DNA from: Microbispora bryophytorum
GTDB taxonomy: Bacteria; Actinomycetota; Actinomycetes; Streptosporangiales; Streptosporangiaceae
DNA length: 64,000 nucleotides
NCBI RefSeq assembly: GCF_006874465.1
Contig: NZ_VIRL01000006.1
Location: 264,139-328,138 of the forward strand
Direction of reading: 5' to 3'
Shown here: piece after piece, positions 42,106 to 51,275 of the stretch
How the letters are laid out: every line of letters begins with the position of its first letter
How positions within the stretch are numbered: position 1 is the stretch's first letter
The notes under the pieces: generated by a model
Told to the model about the DNA's origin: nothing
The model's input: the letters and a program-made list of their open reading frames with translations, nothing else
Databases searched by the model: none
Made by a program: the position numbers and the translations under genes

Positions 42106-43668
42106 ATGATCACGTTGGATCGCCTGGTCAACGTGCTGGGCGCGTACGGCGTACGGCTGTGCGGGCGGCCCGAGAGGCGCTCGGCGCGGTTGCGCAGCGT
42201 GGCGATGCCGGACGCCACCGACGGCCGGGTCACCGGTGACGTGCTCGTGGCCGTGGGCGCCGGGTCGGTGACCGAGGCGGTGCGCTGGGCGGTCGCGGCG
42301 CAGGCCACGGTGGTCCTGGTGCGGGCGGGCGCCGAGACGGCGCGCGAGGCGACCGTGGCCGGCGAGAGCCACGACGTGGCGGTGATGCTCGTCGACCCCG
42401 CCGTCTCGTGGAGCCACCTCGTCGGCGTGGTCTACGGACTGGTGCTGGAAGGGCGGGAGACCGAGTCGGGGCGGGGGCCCACGGACCTGTTCGCGCTGGC
42501 CGACAACCTGGCCGACGCCGTCGGCGGCGCCGTGACCATCGAGGACCCGCTCTCGCGGGTGCTGGCGTACTCCCGCTCGCAGCAGGCGGGCGACCCGGCC
42601 CGGCTGGAGACGATCCTGGTGCGGCAGGTTCCGGAGCGGCTGCGGGAGACGTTCCGGGCGCGGGGAGTGTTCGCCCGCCTGGCGGCGACGGACGAGCCGG
42701 TCTTCGTCGAGCCGGACCCGTCGCACGGGATGACCGGGCGGATGGCCGTGGCGGTGCGGGCCGGGCGGGAGCTGCTCGGGTCGGTGTGGGTGACGTGCGG
42801 CAACCCCCTGACCGGGACGCGGCACACCGCGCTGGCCAACGGCGCGCGCGCCGTGGCGTTGCATCTGCTGCGCTCCCGGGCGAGCGCGGACCTGGAGCGG
42901 CAGGTGGAGTCCGACCTGGTCGTCCGGCTGCTGGAGGGCACCGCCGACGCGGCGACCGTGGTCAGCCGCCTGGGACTGGCGGAGGCGCGGATGCGGGTCG
43001 TCGCGGTGCGCACGCACACCTCCGAGGAACCGCACGCGATGCTCCTGCTGGCCTTCGAGCGGGCCACCACCGGTTTCGGCTGGTCCAGGCCCGGGAGGAG
43101 CACGCTGCTCGGCGACACGCTCTACACGATCCTGCCGGACGCGGGGGCGGCGGCGGCACGGGAATGGGTGGCCGCGCTGGGGGCGGGGCTGCCGCCGCGG
43201 GTGCGCGTCGCGGCCGGGATCGGTGCGGCGGCCCAGGCGGCGGAGCTGCCGGCGAGCCGCCGGGAGGCGGAGGAGTGCCTGGCGCTGCACGAGACCTCCA
43301 ACGCCGTGCCCGTGCACGAGACCTCCCACGCCGTGCCCGCCGGCGGGCCGCCCGCGTACGACGAGTCCTGGGACGACATCCTGCTGCACCGGCTGCGCGC
43401 CGCGGCGCGCGCGGGCCGCGTCCCCGCACGTGGCCCGGTGAGCGCGCTGCGCCGGCACGACGGGCAGCACGACACCCACTACGTGGCGACGTTGCGGGCG
43501 TGGCTGGAGGCGCAGGGCGATCTCGCGGTCGCCGCCGAACGGCTCGGCGTGCACGCCAACACGGTCCGCAACCGCCTGCGCAGGATGAGCGAGGTGACCC
43601 CGCTGGATCTGGACGATCCGCGCAAGCGCCTCGCCATGCTCATCACTCTGGCGGCCGAGGACGAATAA
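42106..43668 (+). CDS. PucR-family transcriptional regulator (first copy)
   Basis: 520 residues. Residues ~1-110 hold a PucR N-terminal-type domain (GDVLVAVGAGSVTEAVRWAVA). The middle is a GGDEF-like region with DPLSRVLAYSR near 145. The C-terminal helix-turn-helix (HTH_30) is TLRAWLEAQGDLAVAAERLG then VHANTVRNRLRRM (~465-495). PucR proteins activate purine, allantoin or amino-acid catabolic genes when the substrate is present. The gene precedes the catabolic operon, whose promoters carry repeated dyads that could be its targets. An internal 27-base tandem duplication (43285-43338) encodes HETSNAVPV/HETSHAVPA. Start codon ATG 42106; a Shine-Dalgarno is weak. Confidence 0.88.
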   Translation: MITLDRLVNVLGAYGVRLCGRPERRSARLRSVAMPDATDGRVTGDVLVAVGAGSVTEAVRWAVAAQATVVLVRAGAETAREATVAGESHDVAVMLVDPAVSWSHLVGVVYGLVLEGRETESGRGPTDLFALADNLADAVGGAVTIEDPLSRVLAYSRSQQAGDPARLETILVRQVPERLRETFRARGVFARLAATDEPVFVEPDPSHGMTGRMAVAVRAGRELLGSVWVTCGNPLTGTRHTALANGARAVALHLLRSRASADLERQVESDLVVRLLEGTADAATVVSRLGLAEARMRVVAVRTHTSEEPHAMLLLAFERATTGFGWSRPGRSTLLGDTLYTILPDAGAAAAREWVAALGAGLPPRVRVAAGIGAAAQAAELPASRREAEECLALHETSNAVPVHETSHAVPAGGPPAYDESWDDILLHRLRAAARAGRVPARGPVSALRRHDGQHDTHYVATLRAWLEAQGDLAVAAERLGVHANTVRNRLRRMSEVTPLDLDDPRKRLAMLITLAAEDE

Positions 43669-43671
43669 AGG

Positions 43672-43690
43672 GTTGTCCGGAATCCACAAC
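43672..43690 (+). promoter_or_regulatory. Candidate operator TTGT-N9-ACAA, site 1
   Basis: GTTGTCCGGAATCCACAAC: inverted arms GTTGT/ACAAC around 9 bases, just after the PucR stop. It shares spacing and arms with the sites at 43703 and 45055. The site 2 arms begin 31 bases downstream, about three helical turns. Confidence 0.6.
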
Positions 43691-43702
43691 AGGGGCGCCG
43701 CG

Positions 43703-43721
43703 ATTGTGCGGCCACTACAAC
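43703..43721 (+). promoter_or_regulatory. Candidate operator TTGT-N9-ACAA, site 2
   Basis: ATTGTGCGGCCACTACAAC: TTGT and ACAA separated by 9 bases and followed by C, as in sites 1 and 3. It lies 64 bases before the FAD-oxidoreductase ATG. No clear -35/-10 was recognised between it and the gene. Confidence 0.6.
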
Positions 43722-43784
43722 GCTGCGCGGCCCCGCGCGGGCGATGCTGACCAGGTAAACAGTCGCCTGGTGTGGAGGTAGGGC

Positions 43785-45038
43785 ATGTCCGGACGCGTTG
43801 ACGACTGGCCGCGGTCGGTCATCGTGGTGGGCGCGGGGATCGTGGGCCTGTCCACCGCGTGGTTCCTTCAGGAGCGCGGTGTGGAGGTCACCGTGGTCGA
43901 CCGCCGGGGCGTGGCCGCCGGCGCGTCCTGGGGCAACGCGGGCTGGATCGCGCCCGGCCTGGCCATCCCGCTGAACGAGCCCTCCGTGCTGCGGTACGGC
44001 CTGCGCTCGCTGTTCAACCCAGCCGCGCCGCTGCACGTCCCGGCGACCGTCGATCCGGGACTGTGGGCGTTCCTCACCCGTTTCGCCGCCAACTGCCGAT
44101 GGTCGTCGTGGACCCGGGCCGTGCGCGCCAACCTGCCGCTCAACGACGAGTGCATCGAGGCCTACGAGGTGCTCGCCGCCGACGGCGTGGCCGCCCCGGT
44201 CGAGGACGCGCCGATCACCGCGGGCTTCCGGACGCCGCGTCAGGCCCAGGGCCTGCTCCACGAGCTGCGCAGAATGGCCGAGGCCGGGCAGCCGGTCGAT
44301 CACACCGCGCTGGACGCACGGCGACTGGCCGAGGCCATGCCGCTCGCCTCCGAGGCACTGACCGCGGGCGTGCGGATCGACGGGCAGCGCTACGTCGACC
44401 CGGGCCGCTTCGTCCACGCGCTGGGCGAGGCCGTCGTCGCCCGGGGGGCCGCGATCGAGAAGCACGAGGTCGCCGACGTGCGCACCGGCGCCGGGAAGGT
44501 CGTCGTCGTGGGCCGGGACGGCGCCGTCCTGACCGCCGACGCGGTGGTGCTGGCCACCGGCGCCTGGCTGTCCCGGCTGGCGGGCCGCTGGGGCGTGCGC
44601 GTCCCCGTGCAGGCCGGCCGCGGCTACTCGTTCACCGTGCCGGTGGACCACCCCGTCCCCGGGCCGATCTACCTGCCGGACGTACGGGTGGCGTGCACGC
44701 CCTACCAGGGTGGGCTGCGCGTCGCGGGCACGATGGAGTTCCGCGACCCGGACGCTCCGGCGGTCGAGGCCCGGCTGAAGGCGATCATCGCCTCGGCCCG
44801 CCCCCTGCTGCGGGGCGTGCGCTGGGAGGACCGCACCGACGTCTGGGTCGGTCCCCGGCCGGTCACGCCGGACGGGCGACCCCTGATCGGCGCGACCGAC
44901 GCCCCGGGCGTCTACGTGGGCGGAGGGCACGGCATGTGGGGCCTGGCCCACGGCCCGGCCACCGGACGGCTCCTCGCCGAACAGATCACCACCGGCAAGC
45001 AGCCCGCCGCCCTGCGGGAGTTCGACCCGCTGCGCTGA
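43785..45038 (+). CDS. FAD-dependent oxidoreductase, D-amino-acid dehydrogenase (DadA)-like
   Basis: 417 residues with GGAGG before the ATG. FAD-binding Rossmann motif VVGAGIVGLSTAWFLQERG (~12-30) then VTVVDRRG; ASWGNAGWIAPG (~45) is the DadA-type covalent-free FAD loop. Mid-domain VVLATGAWLSRLAG (~258) and C-terminal DGRPLIGATDAPGVYVGGGH (~365) plus GLAHGPATGRLLAEQI close the FAD site. DadA-like enzymes oxidise D-amino acids to keto acids and ammonia, passing electrons to a membrane acceptor. Its place at the head of a hydantoinase/importer locus suggests it consumes the D-amino acid released by ring opening; this is inferred. Confidence 0.85.
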   Translation: MSGRVDDWPRSVIVVGAGIVGLSTAWFLQERGVEVTVVDRRGVAAGASWGNAGWIAPGLAIPLNEPSVLRYGLRSLFNPAAPLHVPATVDPGLWAFLTRFAANCRWSSWTRAVRANLPLNDECIEAYEVLAADGVAAPVEDAPITAGFRTPRQAQGLLHELRRMAEAGQPVDHTALDARRLAEAMPLASEALTAGVRIDGQRYVDPGRFVHALGEAVVARGAAIEKHEVADVRTGAGKVVVVGRDGAVLTADAVVLATGAWLSRLAGRWGVRVPVQAGRGYSFTVPVDHPVPGPIYLPDVRVACTPYQGGLRVAGTMEFRDPDAPAVEARLKAIIASARPLLRGVRWEDRTDVWVGPRPVTPDGRPLIGATDAPGVYVGGGHGMWGLAHGPATGRLLAEQITTGKQPAALREFDPLR

Positions 45039-45054
45039 GCACCGCCTTTCCGGC

Positions 45055-45073
45055 CTTGTCGTGGGGCGACAAC
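45055..45073 (+). promoter_or_regulatory. Candidate operator TTGT-N9-ACAA, site 3, before the DUF917 gene
   Basis: CTTGTCGTGGGGCGACAAC: the arms extend to TTGTCG/CGACAA with a 5-base centre. TTGCCC (45076) and GACATT (45099) 17 bases later form a weak promoter immediately downstream, so the site would sit at an activator position near -45. This suggests an internal regulated promoter within the locus. Confidence 0.6.
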
Positions 45074-45138
45074 AATTGCCCGATAGATGTCGCACAGTGA
45101 CATTGAGGCCGGACCGTCCGGTGGTGAAGGCTCCCCGC

Positions 45139-46206
45139 ATGCAGGCTCGCATCACACTGGAGGACGTCGCAGCGCTGGCTCGCGGCTGCGCCGTGCTCGG
45201 CACCGGCGGCGGCGGGGACGTCCGCCCCGGCGCCATCGCCGCCCGGCGCGCGATACGTGAGTACGGAGAGGTGCCGCTGGTCAGCCTGGACGAGTTACCC
45301 GACGACGCCCTCGTGCTGCCCCTGTCAGGAATCGGCGCGCCGACCGTCAGCAACGAGATGGTCCACGGCACGGACGAGCCGGTCAGGATCGCCGAGGAGA
45401 TCGAACGGATCTTCGGCCGCCGGCCCGCCGCGGTCATGTCCTCGGAGATCGGCGGCGGCAACGGCGTCGCCCCGGTGGCCTGGGCGGCCAGGCTCGGGCT
45501 GCCGCTGCTCGACGCCGACGCGATGGGCCGGGCCTTCCCCGAGGTCCAGATGGTCTCGATGTACGTGGCCGGGATCCCGGCCAACCTCGTGGTCATGACC
45601 GACGTCGTCGGCAACGTCGTGACGATCCGTCCGGTCGACGGCCTGTGGGCGGAGCAGATCGCGCGGGCCGTCTGCGTGGCGGCGGGGTCGAGCGCCCTGA
45701 TGGCCGACTACGTGCTGACCGCGCGCGAGTGCGCGGGCGCGGTGATCGAGGGCACGGTGAGCCGGGCGATCGCGGTCGGCCGGGCGACCGAGGGCGCCGC
45801 GGACCCGCTGGCCGCGCTGACCGAGGAGCTCGGCGCCGTACGGCTGATCACCGGCAAGCTGACCGACCTGGAGCGCAGGACCACCGGCGGGTTCGTCCGG
45901 GGCACGGCGACGGTCGAGGGCACCGGCGACGACCGGGACAGGACGCTGACCCTGGAGATCCAGAACGAGAACCTCGTCGCCGTCGAGGACGGGCGCGTCA
46001 GGGCCATGGTGCCCGACCTGATCACCGTGGTCGACAGCCAGACGGCGACGGCGATCCCGACCGAGGGGCTGCGGTACGGCCAGCGGGTGACCGTGCTCGC
46101 CTGGCCCTGCGACCCCCTGTGGCGCACGCCGAAGGGCCTGGAGACGGCGGGCCCGCGGGCGTTCGGCTACGACATGGACTACCTGCCGGTGGAGAAGATC
46201 GCATGA
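45139..46206 (+). CDS. DUF917 family protein
   Basis: 355 residues from ATG 45139 (GTG 45124 is possible). Family features: ALARGCAVLGTGGGGDVRPG near residue 10, VMSSEIGGGNGVAPVAWAARLGLPLLDADAMGRAFPE (~95-130), and TGKLTDLERRTTGGFVRGTA (~235). DUF917 proteins are almost always encoded next to hydantoinase/oxoprolinase A-type genes and probably act with them as a subunit or enzyme. The glycine-rich loop and the E-D-D residues suggest a metal or nucleotide site. The hyuA-like gene overlaps its stop (ATGA), supporting a complex. Confidence 0.87.
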   Translation: MQARITLEDVAALARGCAVLGTGGGGDVRPGAIAARRAIREYGEVPLVSLDELPDDALVLPLSGIGAPTVSNEMVHGTDEPVRIAEEIERIFGRRPAAVMSSEIGGGNGVAPVAWAARLGLPLLDADAMGRAFPEVQMVSMYVAGIPANLVVMTDVVGNVVTIRPVDGLWAEQIARAVCVAAGSSALMADYVLTARECAGAVIEGTVSRAIAVGRATEGAADPLAALTEELGAVRLITGKLTDLERRTTGGFVRGTATVEGTGDDRDRTLTLEIQNENLVAVEDGRVRAMVPDLITVVDSQTATAIPTEGLRYGQRVTVLAWPCDPLWRTPKGLETAGPRAFGYDMDYLPVEKIA

Positions 46207-47750
46207 GTGGGACGCTTCGGGTCGGCATCGACGTGGGCGGGACCAACACCGACGCGGTGGTGCTGGACGACGACGACCGGGTCCTCGCCACAGCCAAGCG
46301 GCCCACCAGCCCCGACGTGACCGGGGGCCTGCGTGCGGTGCTCGACGCGGTCCTCGCCGGGCTGCCCGAGCCGGGCCTGGAAAAGCTGGTGAAGCGGGTG
46401 ATGCTCGGCACCACCCACGCCACCAACGCCATCCTGGAGCGACGCGCTCTCGGCAGGGTGGCCGTGCTGCGGCTCGGCGCCCCGGCGACCACCTCCGTGC
46501 CGCCGCTCAGCGAGTGGCCCGACGACCTGCGCGACACCGTCGCGGCGGGAACCGCGATCGTGCGGGGCGGGCATTTCGTCGACGGGCGCGAGATCGCGCC
46601 TCTCGACGTGGACGCGGTCAGGAAGTTCGTCGCGACCACGCCCGCCGACGCGATCGCCGTCGCCGGGGTGTTCAGCCCGGCGAGCGCCGATCAGGAGAAC
46701 CGGGTCGCCGAGATCATCCGCGCTGAGATCGGCGACGTGCCCGTGAGTCTCAGCCACGAGATCGGCTCGCTCGGCCTGCTGGAGCGCGAGAACGCGACCG
46801 TGCTCAACGCCGCCCTGTACGGCGTGGCCCGCGACGTCACCGTCGCGCTGCGCGAGGCCCTCGACGCGCGGGGCCTGGAGGTCGAGACCTACTTCGCGCA
46901 GAACGACGGCACGCTGATGGCCGTCGACTACGCGGCGCGCTACCCGGTGCTGACCATCGGCTCGGGTCCGGCCAACTCGCTGCGCGGCGCGGCGTACCTG
47001 TCGGGCGTCACGGACGCGATCGTGGCCGACGTCGGCGGCACCTCGACCGACCTCGGCGTGCTCGTCGGCGGCTTCCCCCGGGAGTCGGCCGCGGCGGTCG
47101 AGATCGGCGGGGTCGTGACCAACTTCCGGATGCCCGACATCCTGTCCATCGCGCTCGGCGGCGGCACGATCATCGGGGCGGAGCCGCGTTCGGTGGGCTA
47201 CCGGATCGGCACGGAGGCACTCGTCTTCGGTGGCTCCACCCCCACCATGACCGACGCCGCGGTGGCGGCCGGGCGGGGAACGGTGGGCACCCGTCCGGTC
47301 CCCGAGGAGTGGCACGAGCGGCTGGCCCGGGCCGTGCGGGCGGCCGACGAGGCCGTCGCGGACGCGGTGGACCGGGTCGCGCTCGGGCGCGCCGACCGGC
47401 CGCTCGTGGCGGTCGGCGGCGGCGCGTTCCTGCTGGCCGATCAGGTGCCGGGGGCCCGTGAGGTGATCCGCCCGGCGCACGCCGAGGTGGCCAATGCCGT
47501 GGGCGCGGCCATCGCCCTCGCCAGCGGCAGGCTCGAAACGATCGTGCCTGCTTCTGGAAGCGGGAGCTCCAGGGCTAGATTGATCGACAACGCCAAGGAG
47601 GAGGCGGCCGCACGGGCCGTCGCCGCCGGGGCCGACCCCGCAACCGTTCAGATCGTCGAGCTCAGCGAGATCCCTCTCAGCTACCTTCCTGAGCCCGCGG
47701 TGCGCCTGCACGTCAAGGCCGCCGGCCCCCTCGCCCGGCAGGCCGGATAG
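46203..47750 (+). CDS. Hydantoinase/oxoprolinase HyuA-family ATPase, short DUF917-linked form
   Basis: 515 residues. ASKHA-type ATP-binding: GIDVGGTNTDAVVLDDD (~7), MLGTTHATNAILERRALG (~70), VSLSHEIGSLGLLERENATVLNAAL (~180-205), TIGSGPANSLRGAAYL (~250) and ADVGGTSTDLGVLVGG (~278), then LGGGTIIG. It stops after the core Hydantoinase_A domain and lacks the C-terminal extension present in the 670-residue HyuA of the same locus. Members of this form hydrolyse cyclic amide bonds with ATP, or act with DUF917. The substrate is unknown. Overlaps the DUF917 gene by 4 bases; the binding protein gene starts 17 bases later. Confidence 0.88.
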   Translation: MSGTLRVGIDVGGTNTDAVVLDDDDRVLATAKRPTSPDVTGGLRAVLDAVLAGLPEPGLEKLVKRVMLGTTHATNAILERRALGRVAVLRLGAPATTSVPPLSEWPDDLRDTVAAGTAIVRGGHFVDGREIAPLDVDAVRKFVATTPADAIAVAGVFSPASADQENRVAEIIRAEIGDVPVSLSHEIGSLGLLERENATVLNAALYGVARDVTVALREALDARGLEVETYFAQNDGTLMAVDYAARYPVLTIGSGPANSLRGAAYLSGVTDAIVADVGGTSTDLGVLVGGFPRESAAAVEIGGVVTNFRMPDILSIALGGGTIIGAEPRSVGYRIGTEALVFGGSTPTMTDAAVAAGRGTVGTRPVPEEWHERLARAVRAADEAVADAVDRVALGRADRPLVAVGGGAFLLADQVPGAREVIRPAHAEVANAVGAAIALASGRLETIVPASGSGSSRARLIDNAKEEAAARAVAAGADPATVQIVELSEIPLSYLPEPAVRLHVKAAGPLARQAG

Positions 47751-47767
47751 GAAAGGAACTCCCTCAC

Positions 47768-49402
47768 ATGCGCTGGCACAAGCGTCTTCTCGCCGCGGGG
47801 GCCGTGGCCGCCGTGACCGTCACCGCCGCGGCCTGCTCGGGCGGGCAGGTCCGCGGCGCCGCCGACTCCGGTCCGCAGCCCGGCTCCTCGGCGGGCTCGG
47901 CCGGAGGCACGGCCGACAACACGTTCGTGTACGTCCCCAACCTGGACGTCGTCACCGACTGGGACCCCGCGAGCTCGTATTCCAACGAGAACATCGCGAT
48001 GGAGAACATCTACGAGTCGCTGACCCGGTACAACCCGCAGGCCAAGAAGGCCGAGCCGCGGCTGGCCGCCTCGTGGACCTCCTCGTCCGACGGCAAGCAG
48101 TGGACGTTCAAACTGCGCGAGGGCGCGAAGTTCCACACCGGCAAGCCGGTGGACGCCGCGGCGGCCAAGGCGGCGATCGAGCGCACGATGAAGGAGGGGC
48201 AGGGCGCGGCGTACATCTGGGGCGCGGTCAAGAAGATCGAGGCCAAGGACGCCACGACGCTCGAGTTCACGCTCAAGTACCCCGCGCCGCTCGACCTGAT
48301 CGCCTCGGCCGGCTACGCGTCGTACGTCTACGACACCACGGCTGCCTCCGGCGATCTGAAGAAGTGGTTCGGCGAGGGCCACGACGCGGGTTCCGGCCCG
48401 TACACGATCGACAGCTGGCAGAAGGGCAAGGAGACCGAGCTCACGCTCAAGGCGTTCGACGGCTACTGGGGCGGCTGGGACGGCCAGCACTACAAGAAGA
48501 TCGCCTACCGGGTCACGCCCGAGCTGACCACCGCCTGGCAGTTGCTGCAGCGCGGCGAGGTGTCGTTCGTCCAGCGGCTCAACGCGCAGCTGTTCGCCCA
48601 GGCGGGGAGCACGGACACGGTGCAGACCTCGCAGACGCCGTCGTTCCAGAACCTGCTCGTGCTGTTCAACACGGCCGCCGGCCCGCTTGAGGACGTGAAG
48701 CTCCGGCAGGCCCTGCAGAAGGCGATCGACTACGACGGCCTCGTGGCGGCGATGAAGGGTGCGGGCGTGGCCGCCAGCGGCCTGGTCCCCGAGGGCCTGC
48801 TCGGCAACATCCCCGGCAGCACGCCCAAGCAGGACCTCGCGGGCGCCGAGGCGCTGCTCAAGGAGGCCGGGTACGGCCCCGGCGGCAAGCAGCTCGACCT
48901 GACGCTGACCTACGCCCAGGGCGACGCCGACCAGGAACTGCTGGTCACGCTGCTCTCCTCGGCGCTCGACAAGCTGAACGTGAAGCTGTCGGCCAAGCCG
49001 CTGCAGTGGACCACGCAGTGGGACCAGGGCAAGGCGAAGGACCCGTCGAAGCGCCAGGACATCTTCGTTATGTACTGGTTCCCCGACTACGCCGACGCCT
49101 ACTCCTGGTTCATCAACGTCTTCCACGGTGAGAAGGACGTGCAGTTCAACCTCTCCTACCTGAAGGACGCGGCGATCGACAAGGAGATCGACGAGCTGCC
49201 CGCGCTCACCGCGACCGACAAGGCGGCGGCGGAGAAGGCGTACGCCGACCTCCAGAACACGATCATCAATGAGCAGGCGGCGGTGGCCGTGCCGTACGTG
49301 CAGAACTACCAGCGGGCCTACGCCAAGTCGATCCAGGGGTACGTGGACAACCCGGCCTACCCCAACGTGGTGTTCGTCTACGACCTGAAGCCCGGCGCCT
49401 GA
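47768..49402 (+). CDS. ABC transporter substrate-binding lipoprotein (family 5, Dpp/Opp type)
   Basis: 544 residues. A lipoprotein signal: MRWHKRLLAAGAVAAVTVTA then lipobox AAAC (~23). The mature SBP_bac_5 fold contains NLDVVTDWDPASSYSNEN (~58), RLAASWTSSSDGKQWTFKLR (~98), YTIDSWQKGKETELTLKAFD (~215), FQNLLVLFNTAAGPLEDVKL (~295) and YAQGDADQELL (~380). It captures the ligand outside and delivers it to the two permeases encoded directly downstream. Family 5 ligands include di/oligopeptides, nickel and glutathione; the locus suggests a peptide- or lactam-like compound. A close paralogue is encoded at 60996-62591. Confidence 0.93.
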   Translation: MRWHKRLLAAGAVAAVTVTAAACSGGQVRGAADSGPQPGSSAGSAGGTADNTFVYVPNLDVVTDWDPASSYSNENIAMENIYESLTRYNPQAKKAEPRLAASWTSSSDGKQWTFKLREGAKFHTGKPVDAAAAKAAIERTMKEGQGAAYIWGAVKKIEAKDATTLEFTLKYPAPLDLIASAGYASYVYDTTAASGDLKKWFGEGHDAGSGPYTIDSWQKGKETELTLKAFDGYWGGWDGQHYKKIAYRVTPELTTAWQLLQRGEVSFVQRLNAQLFAQAGSTDTVQTSQTPSFQNLLVLFNTAAGPLEDVKLRQALQKAIDYDGLVAAMKGAGVAASGLVPEGLLGNIPGSTPKQDLAGAEALLKEAGYGPGGKQLDLTLTYAQGDADQELLVTLLSSALDKLNVKLSAKPLQWTTQWDQGKAKDPSKRQDIFVMYWFPDYADAYSWFINVFHGEKDVQFNLSYLKDAAIDKEIDELPALTATDKAAAEKAYADLQNTIINEQAAVAVPYVQNYQRAYAKSIQGYVDNPAYPNVVFVYDLKPGA

Positions 49403-49404
49403 TC

Positions 49405-50421
49405 ATGCCGAGGTACCTGATCCGCCGCCTCGGCCAGGCCGTCCTGGTCGTGGCGGGCGTGATCGTCCTCACGTTCGCCATCATGCGCCTGGTGCCGGGT
49501 GACCCGGCCGTGGCCTACGCCGGGCCGAAGGCGACGGCGGCCGAGCTCGCCCAGGCCCGGCAGCGGTTCGGCCTGGACGACCCGCTGCCGGTGCAGTTGT
49601 GGAACTACGTGCGCGACCTGCTCGGCGGTGACTGGGGGACCAGCCTGCACACCCGGCAGCCCGTGCGCGACGACCTCCTGCAGGCGTTCCCGGCCTCCCT
49701 GGAACTCGTGGGCGCGGCGCTGATCATCGCCCTGGTCGTGGGCATCCCGCTGGGGATCGCCGCCGCCCGCTACAAGGGCCGCCTGCCCGACCTGTCGGTG
49801 CGGCTGTCGTCGATGCTGGCCGTGTCGGTGCCGGTGTTCTGGCTGGCGCTGGCCCTGCAGACGGTCTTCGCCAGCGGGCTCGGCTGGCTGCCCGTCGCCG
49901 GGGAGTACGACGCGTCGCTCGACCGGACCAGCCCCCTGCACCTCTTCACCAACATCACGGCCGTGGACGCGCTGATCACCGGCAACTGGCCGATCCTCAC
50001 GAGCACGCTGGCGCACCTGGTGCTCCCCGCCCTGGTGATCGCGGCGTACCCGGCCGGGGTGGTGGCCCAGATGACCAGGGCCGCCCTCATCGACGAGTCG
50101 GCGCGCGACCACGCCCGGCTGGAGCGCGCGCTCGGCTTCGGCGAGACCGCGGTGCTCACCCGGTTCGCCCTGCGGCCCGCGCTGAACCCGGTGCTGTCGC
50201 TGATCGCGCTCGTCTTCGCGTACTCGATCGTGAACGGCTTCCTCGTGGAGGCAGTGTTCAACTGGCCGGGCCTCGGACGGTACGCCGCCGACTCGATCCG
50301 CTCGCTCGACACCCCGGCCATCGCCGGGGTCACGCTGCTGGTCGCCGTGCTGTACGTCGTCGCCAACCTCGCCGTGGACCTCCTCCAGGGCGTGGTCGAC
50401 CCGAGGGTGAGGGCCCGATGA
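49405..50421 (+). CDS. ABC transporter permease, DppB-type
   Basis: 338 residues. Six membrane segments; the N-terminal RLGQAVLVVAGVIVLTFAIMRLVPGDP is typical of DppB/OppB. The EAA loop contacting the ATPases reads DHARLERALGFGETAVLTRFALRPALNPVL (~230-260), and the C-terminus has VEAVFNWPGLGRYAADSI (~282). The start lies 2 bases after the binding-protein stop, so synthesis is coupled. Pairs with the next gene. Confidence 0.94.
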   Translation: MPRYLIRRLGQAVLVVAGVIVLTFAIMRLVPGDPAVAYAGPKATAAELAQARQRFGLDDPLPVQLWNYVRDLLGGDWGTSLHTRQPVRDDLLQAFPASLELVGAALIIALVVGIPLGIAAARYKGRLPDLSVRLSSMLAVSVPVFWLALALQTVFASGLGWLPVAGEYDASLDRTSPLHLFTNITAVDALITGNWPILTSTLAHLVLPALVIAAYPAGVVAQMTRAALIDESARDHARLERALGFGETAVLTRFALRPALNPVLSLIALVFAYSIVNGFLVEAVFNWPGLGRYAADSIRSLDTPAIAGVTLLVAVLYVVANLAVDLLQGVVDPRVRAR

Positions 50422-51275
50422 CCGCTCCGGCCCTGACCACGCTCCGCCGTACGCCGCTGCGGCGCCTGGCCGGGGTGGACCGCCTCGCGGTGGCTGGGGC
50501 CGTGCTGCTGGGCGTCGTCGTGCTGGCGGCGCTGCTCGCGCCGTGGATCGCCCCCTACCCGGGGGACGGCGGTTCGGCCACGCACCCCCTGGAGGCGCTG
50601 CTGCCGCCGAGCGGCGCCCACTGGTTCGGCACCGACCAGGTCGGCCGCGACGTGTTCAGCCGGGTCCTGTTCGGCGCCCGCACCTCGCTGCTGATCGCCG
50701 TCGCGGTGCTGGCCGTCAGCGGCGTCGCCGGCGTCGTGCTGGGAGTGGTCGCCGGATACGCCGGCGGCTGGGCACGCGACGTGATCATGCGGGTGACCGA
50801 CATCTTCCTCGCCTTCCCCGCGCTGCTGCTGTCGCTGGCGCTCGCCGTGGTGCTGCAGCCGAGCGTGACCACCGTGATCGTGGCGATCGCGGTGACGTGG
50901 TGGCCGTGGTACGCCCGGCTCACGGCGTCGGTCGCCGCGTCCGTGGCCACCCGGGGCTTCGTCGACTCCGCGCGCTGCCTGGGCGTGCCCGCCCCGCTCA
51001 TCGTGCTGCGGCACGTGCTGCCGAACTCGCTCACGCCGGTGCTGGTCCAGCTGTCGCTGGACGGCGGCGGGGTCATCCTCACCGCGGCCGCGCTGTCGTA
51101 CCTCGGGCTCGGCGCCCACGAGCCGACCTCGGAGTGGGGGCTGATGGTCCAGCAGGGCCAGTCGCTGTTCACCACCGACTGGTGGGTGGTGACCTTCCCC
51201 GGCCTCGCCATCCTGGTCACCGCGTTCTCGTTCAACGTGCTCGGCGAGGGGCTGAGGGCGAGGCTGTCGCGATGA
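50418..51275 (+). CDS. ABC transporter permease, DppC-type
   Basis: 285 residues. OppC_N-type start followed by HWFGTDQVGRDVFSRVLFGART (~70-92), a hallmark of DppC/OppC. Five or six membrane segments; the EAA loop is DSARCLGVPAPLIVLRHVLPN (~182). Overlaps the DppB stop and the next start by 4 bases each. Forms the heterodimeric channel with the previous gene product. Confidence 0.94.
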   Translation: MTAPALTTLRRTPLRRLAGVDRLAVAGAVLLGVVVLAALLAPWIAPYPGDGGSATHPLEALLPPSGAHWFGTDQVGRDVFSRVLFGARTSLLIAVAVLAVSGVAGVVLGVVAGYAGGWARDVIMRVTDIFLAFPALLLSLALAVVLQPSVTTVIVAIAVTWWPWYARLTASVAASVATRGFVDSARCLGVPAPLIVLRHVLPNSLTPVLVQLSLDGGGVILTAAALSYLGLGAHEPTSEWGLMVQQGQSLFTTDWWVVTFPGLAILVTAFSFNVLGEGLRARLSR

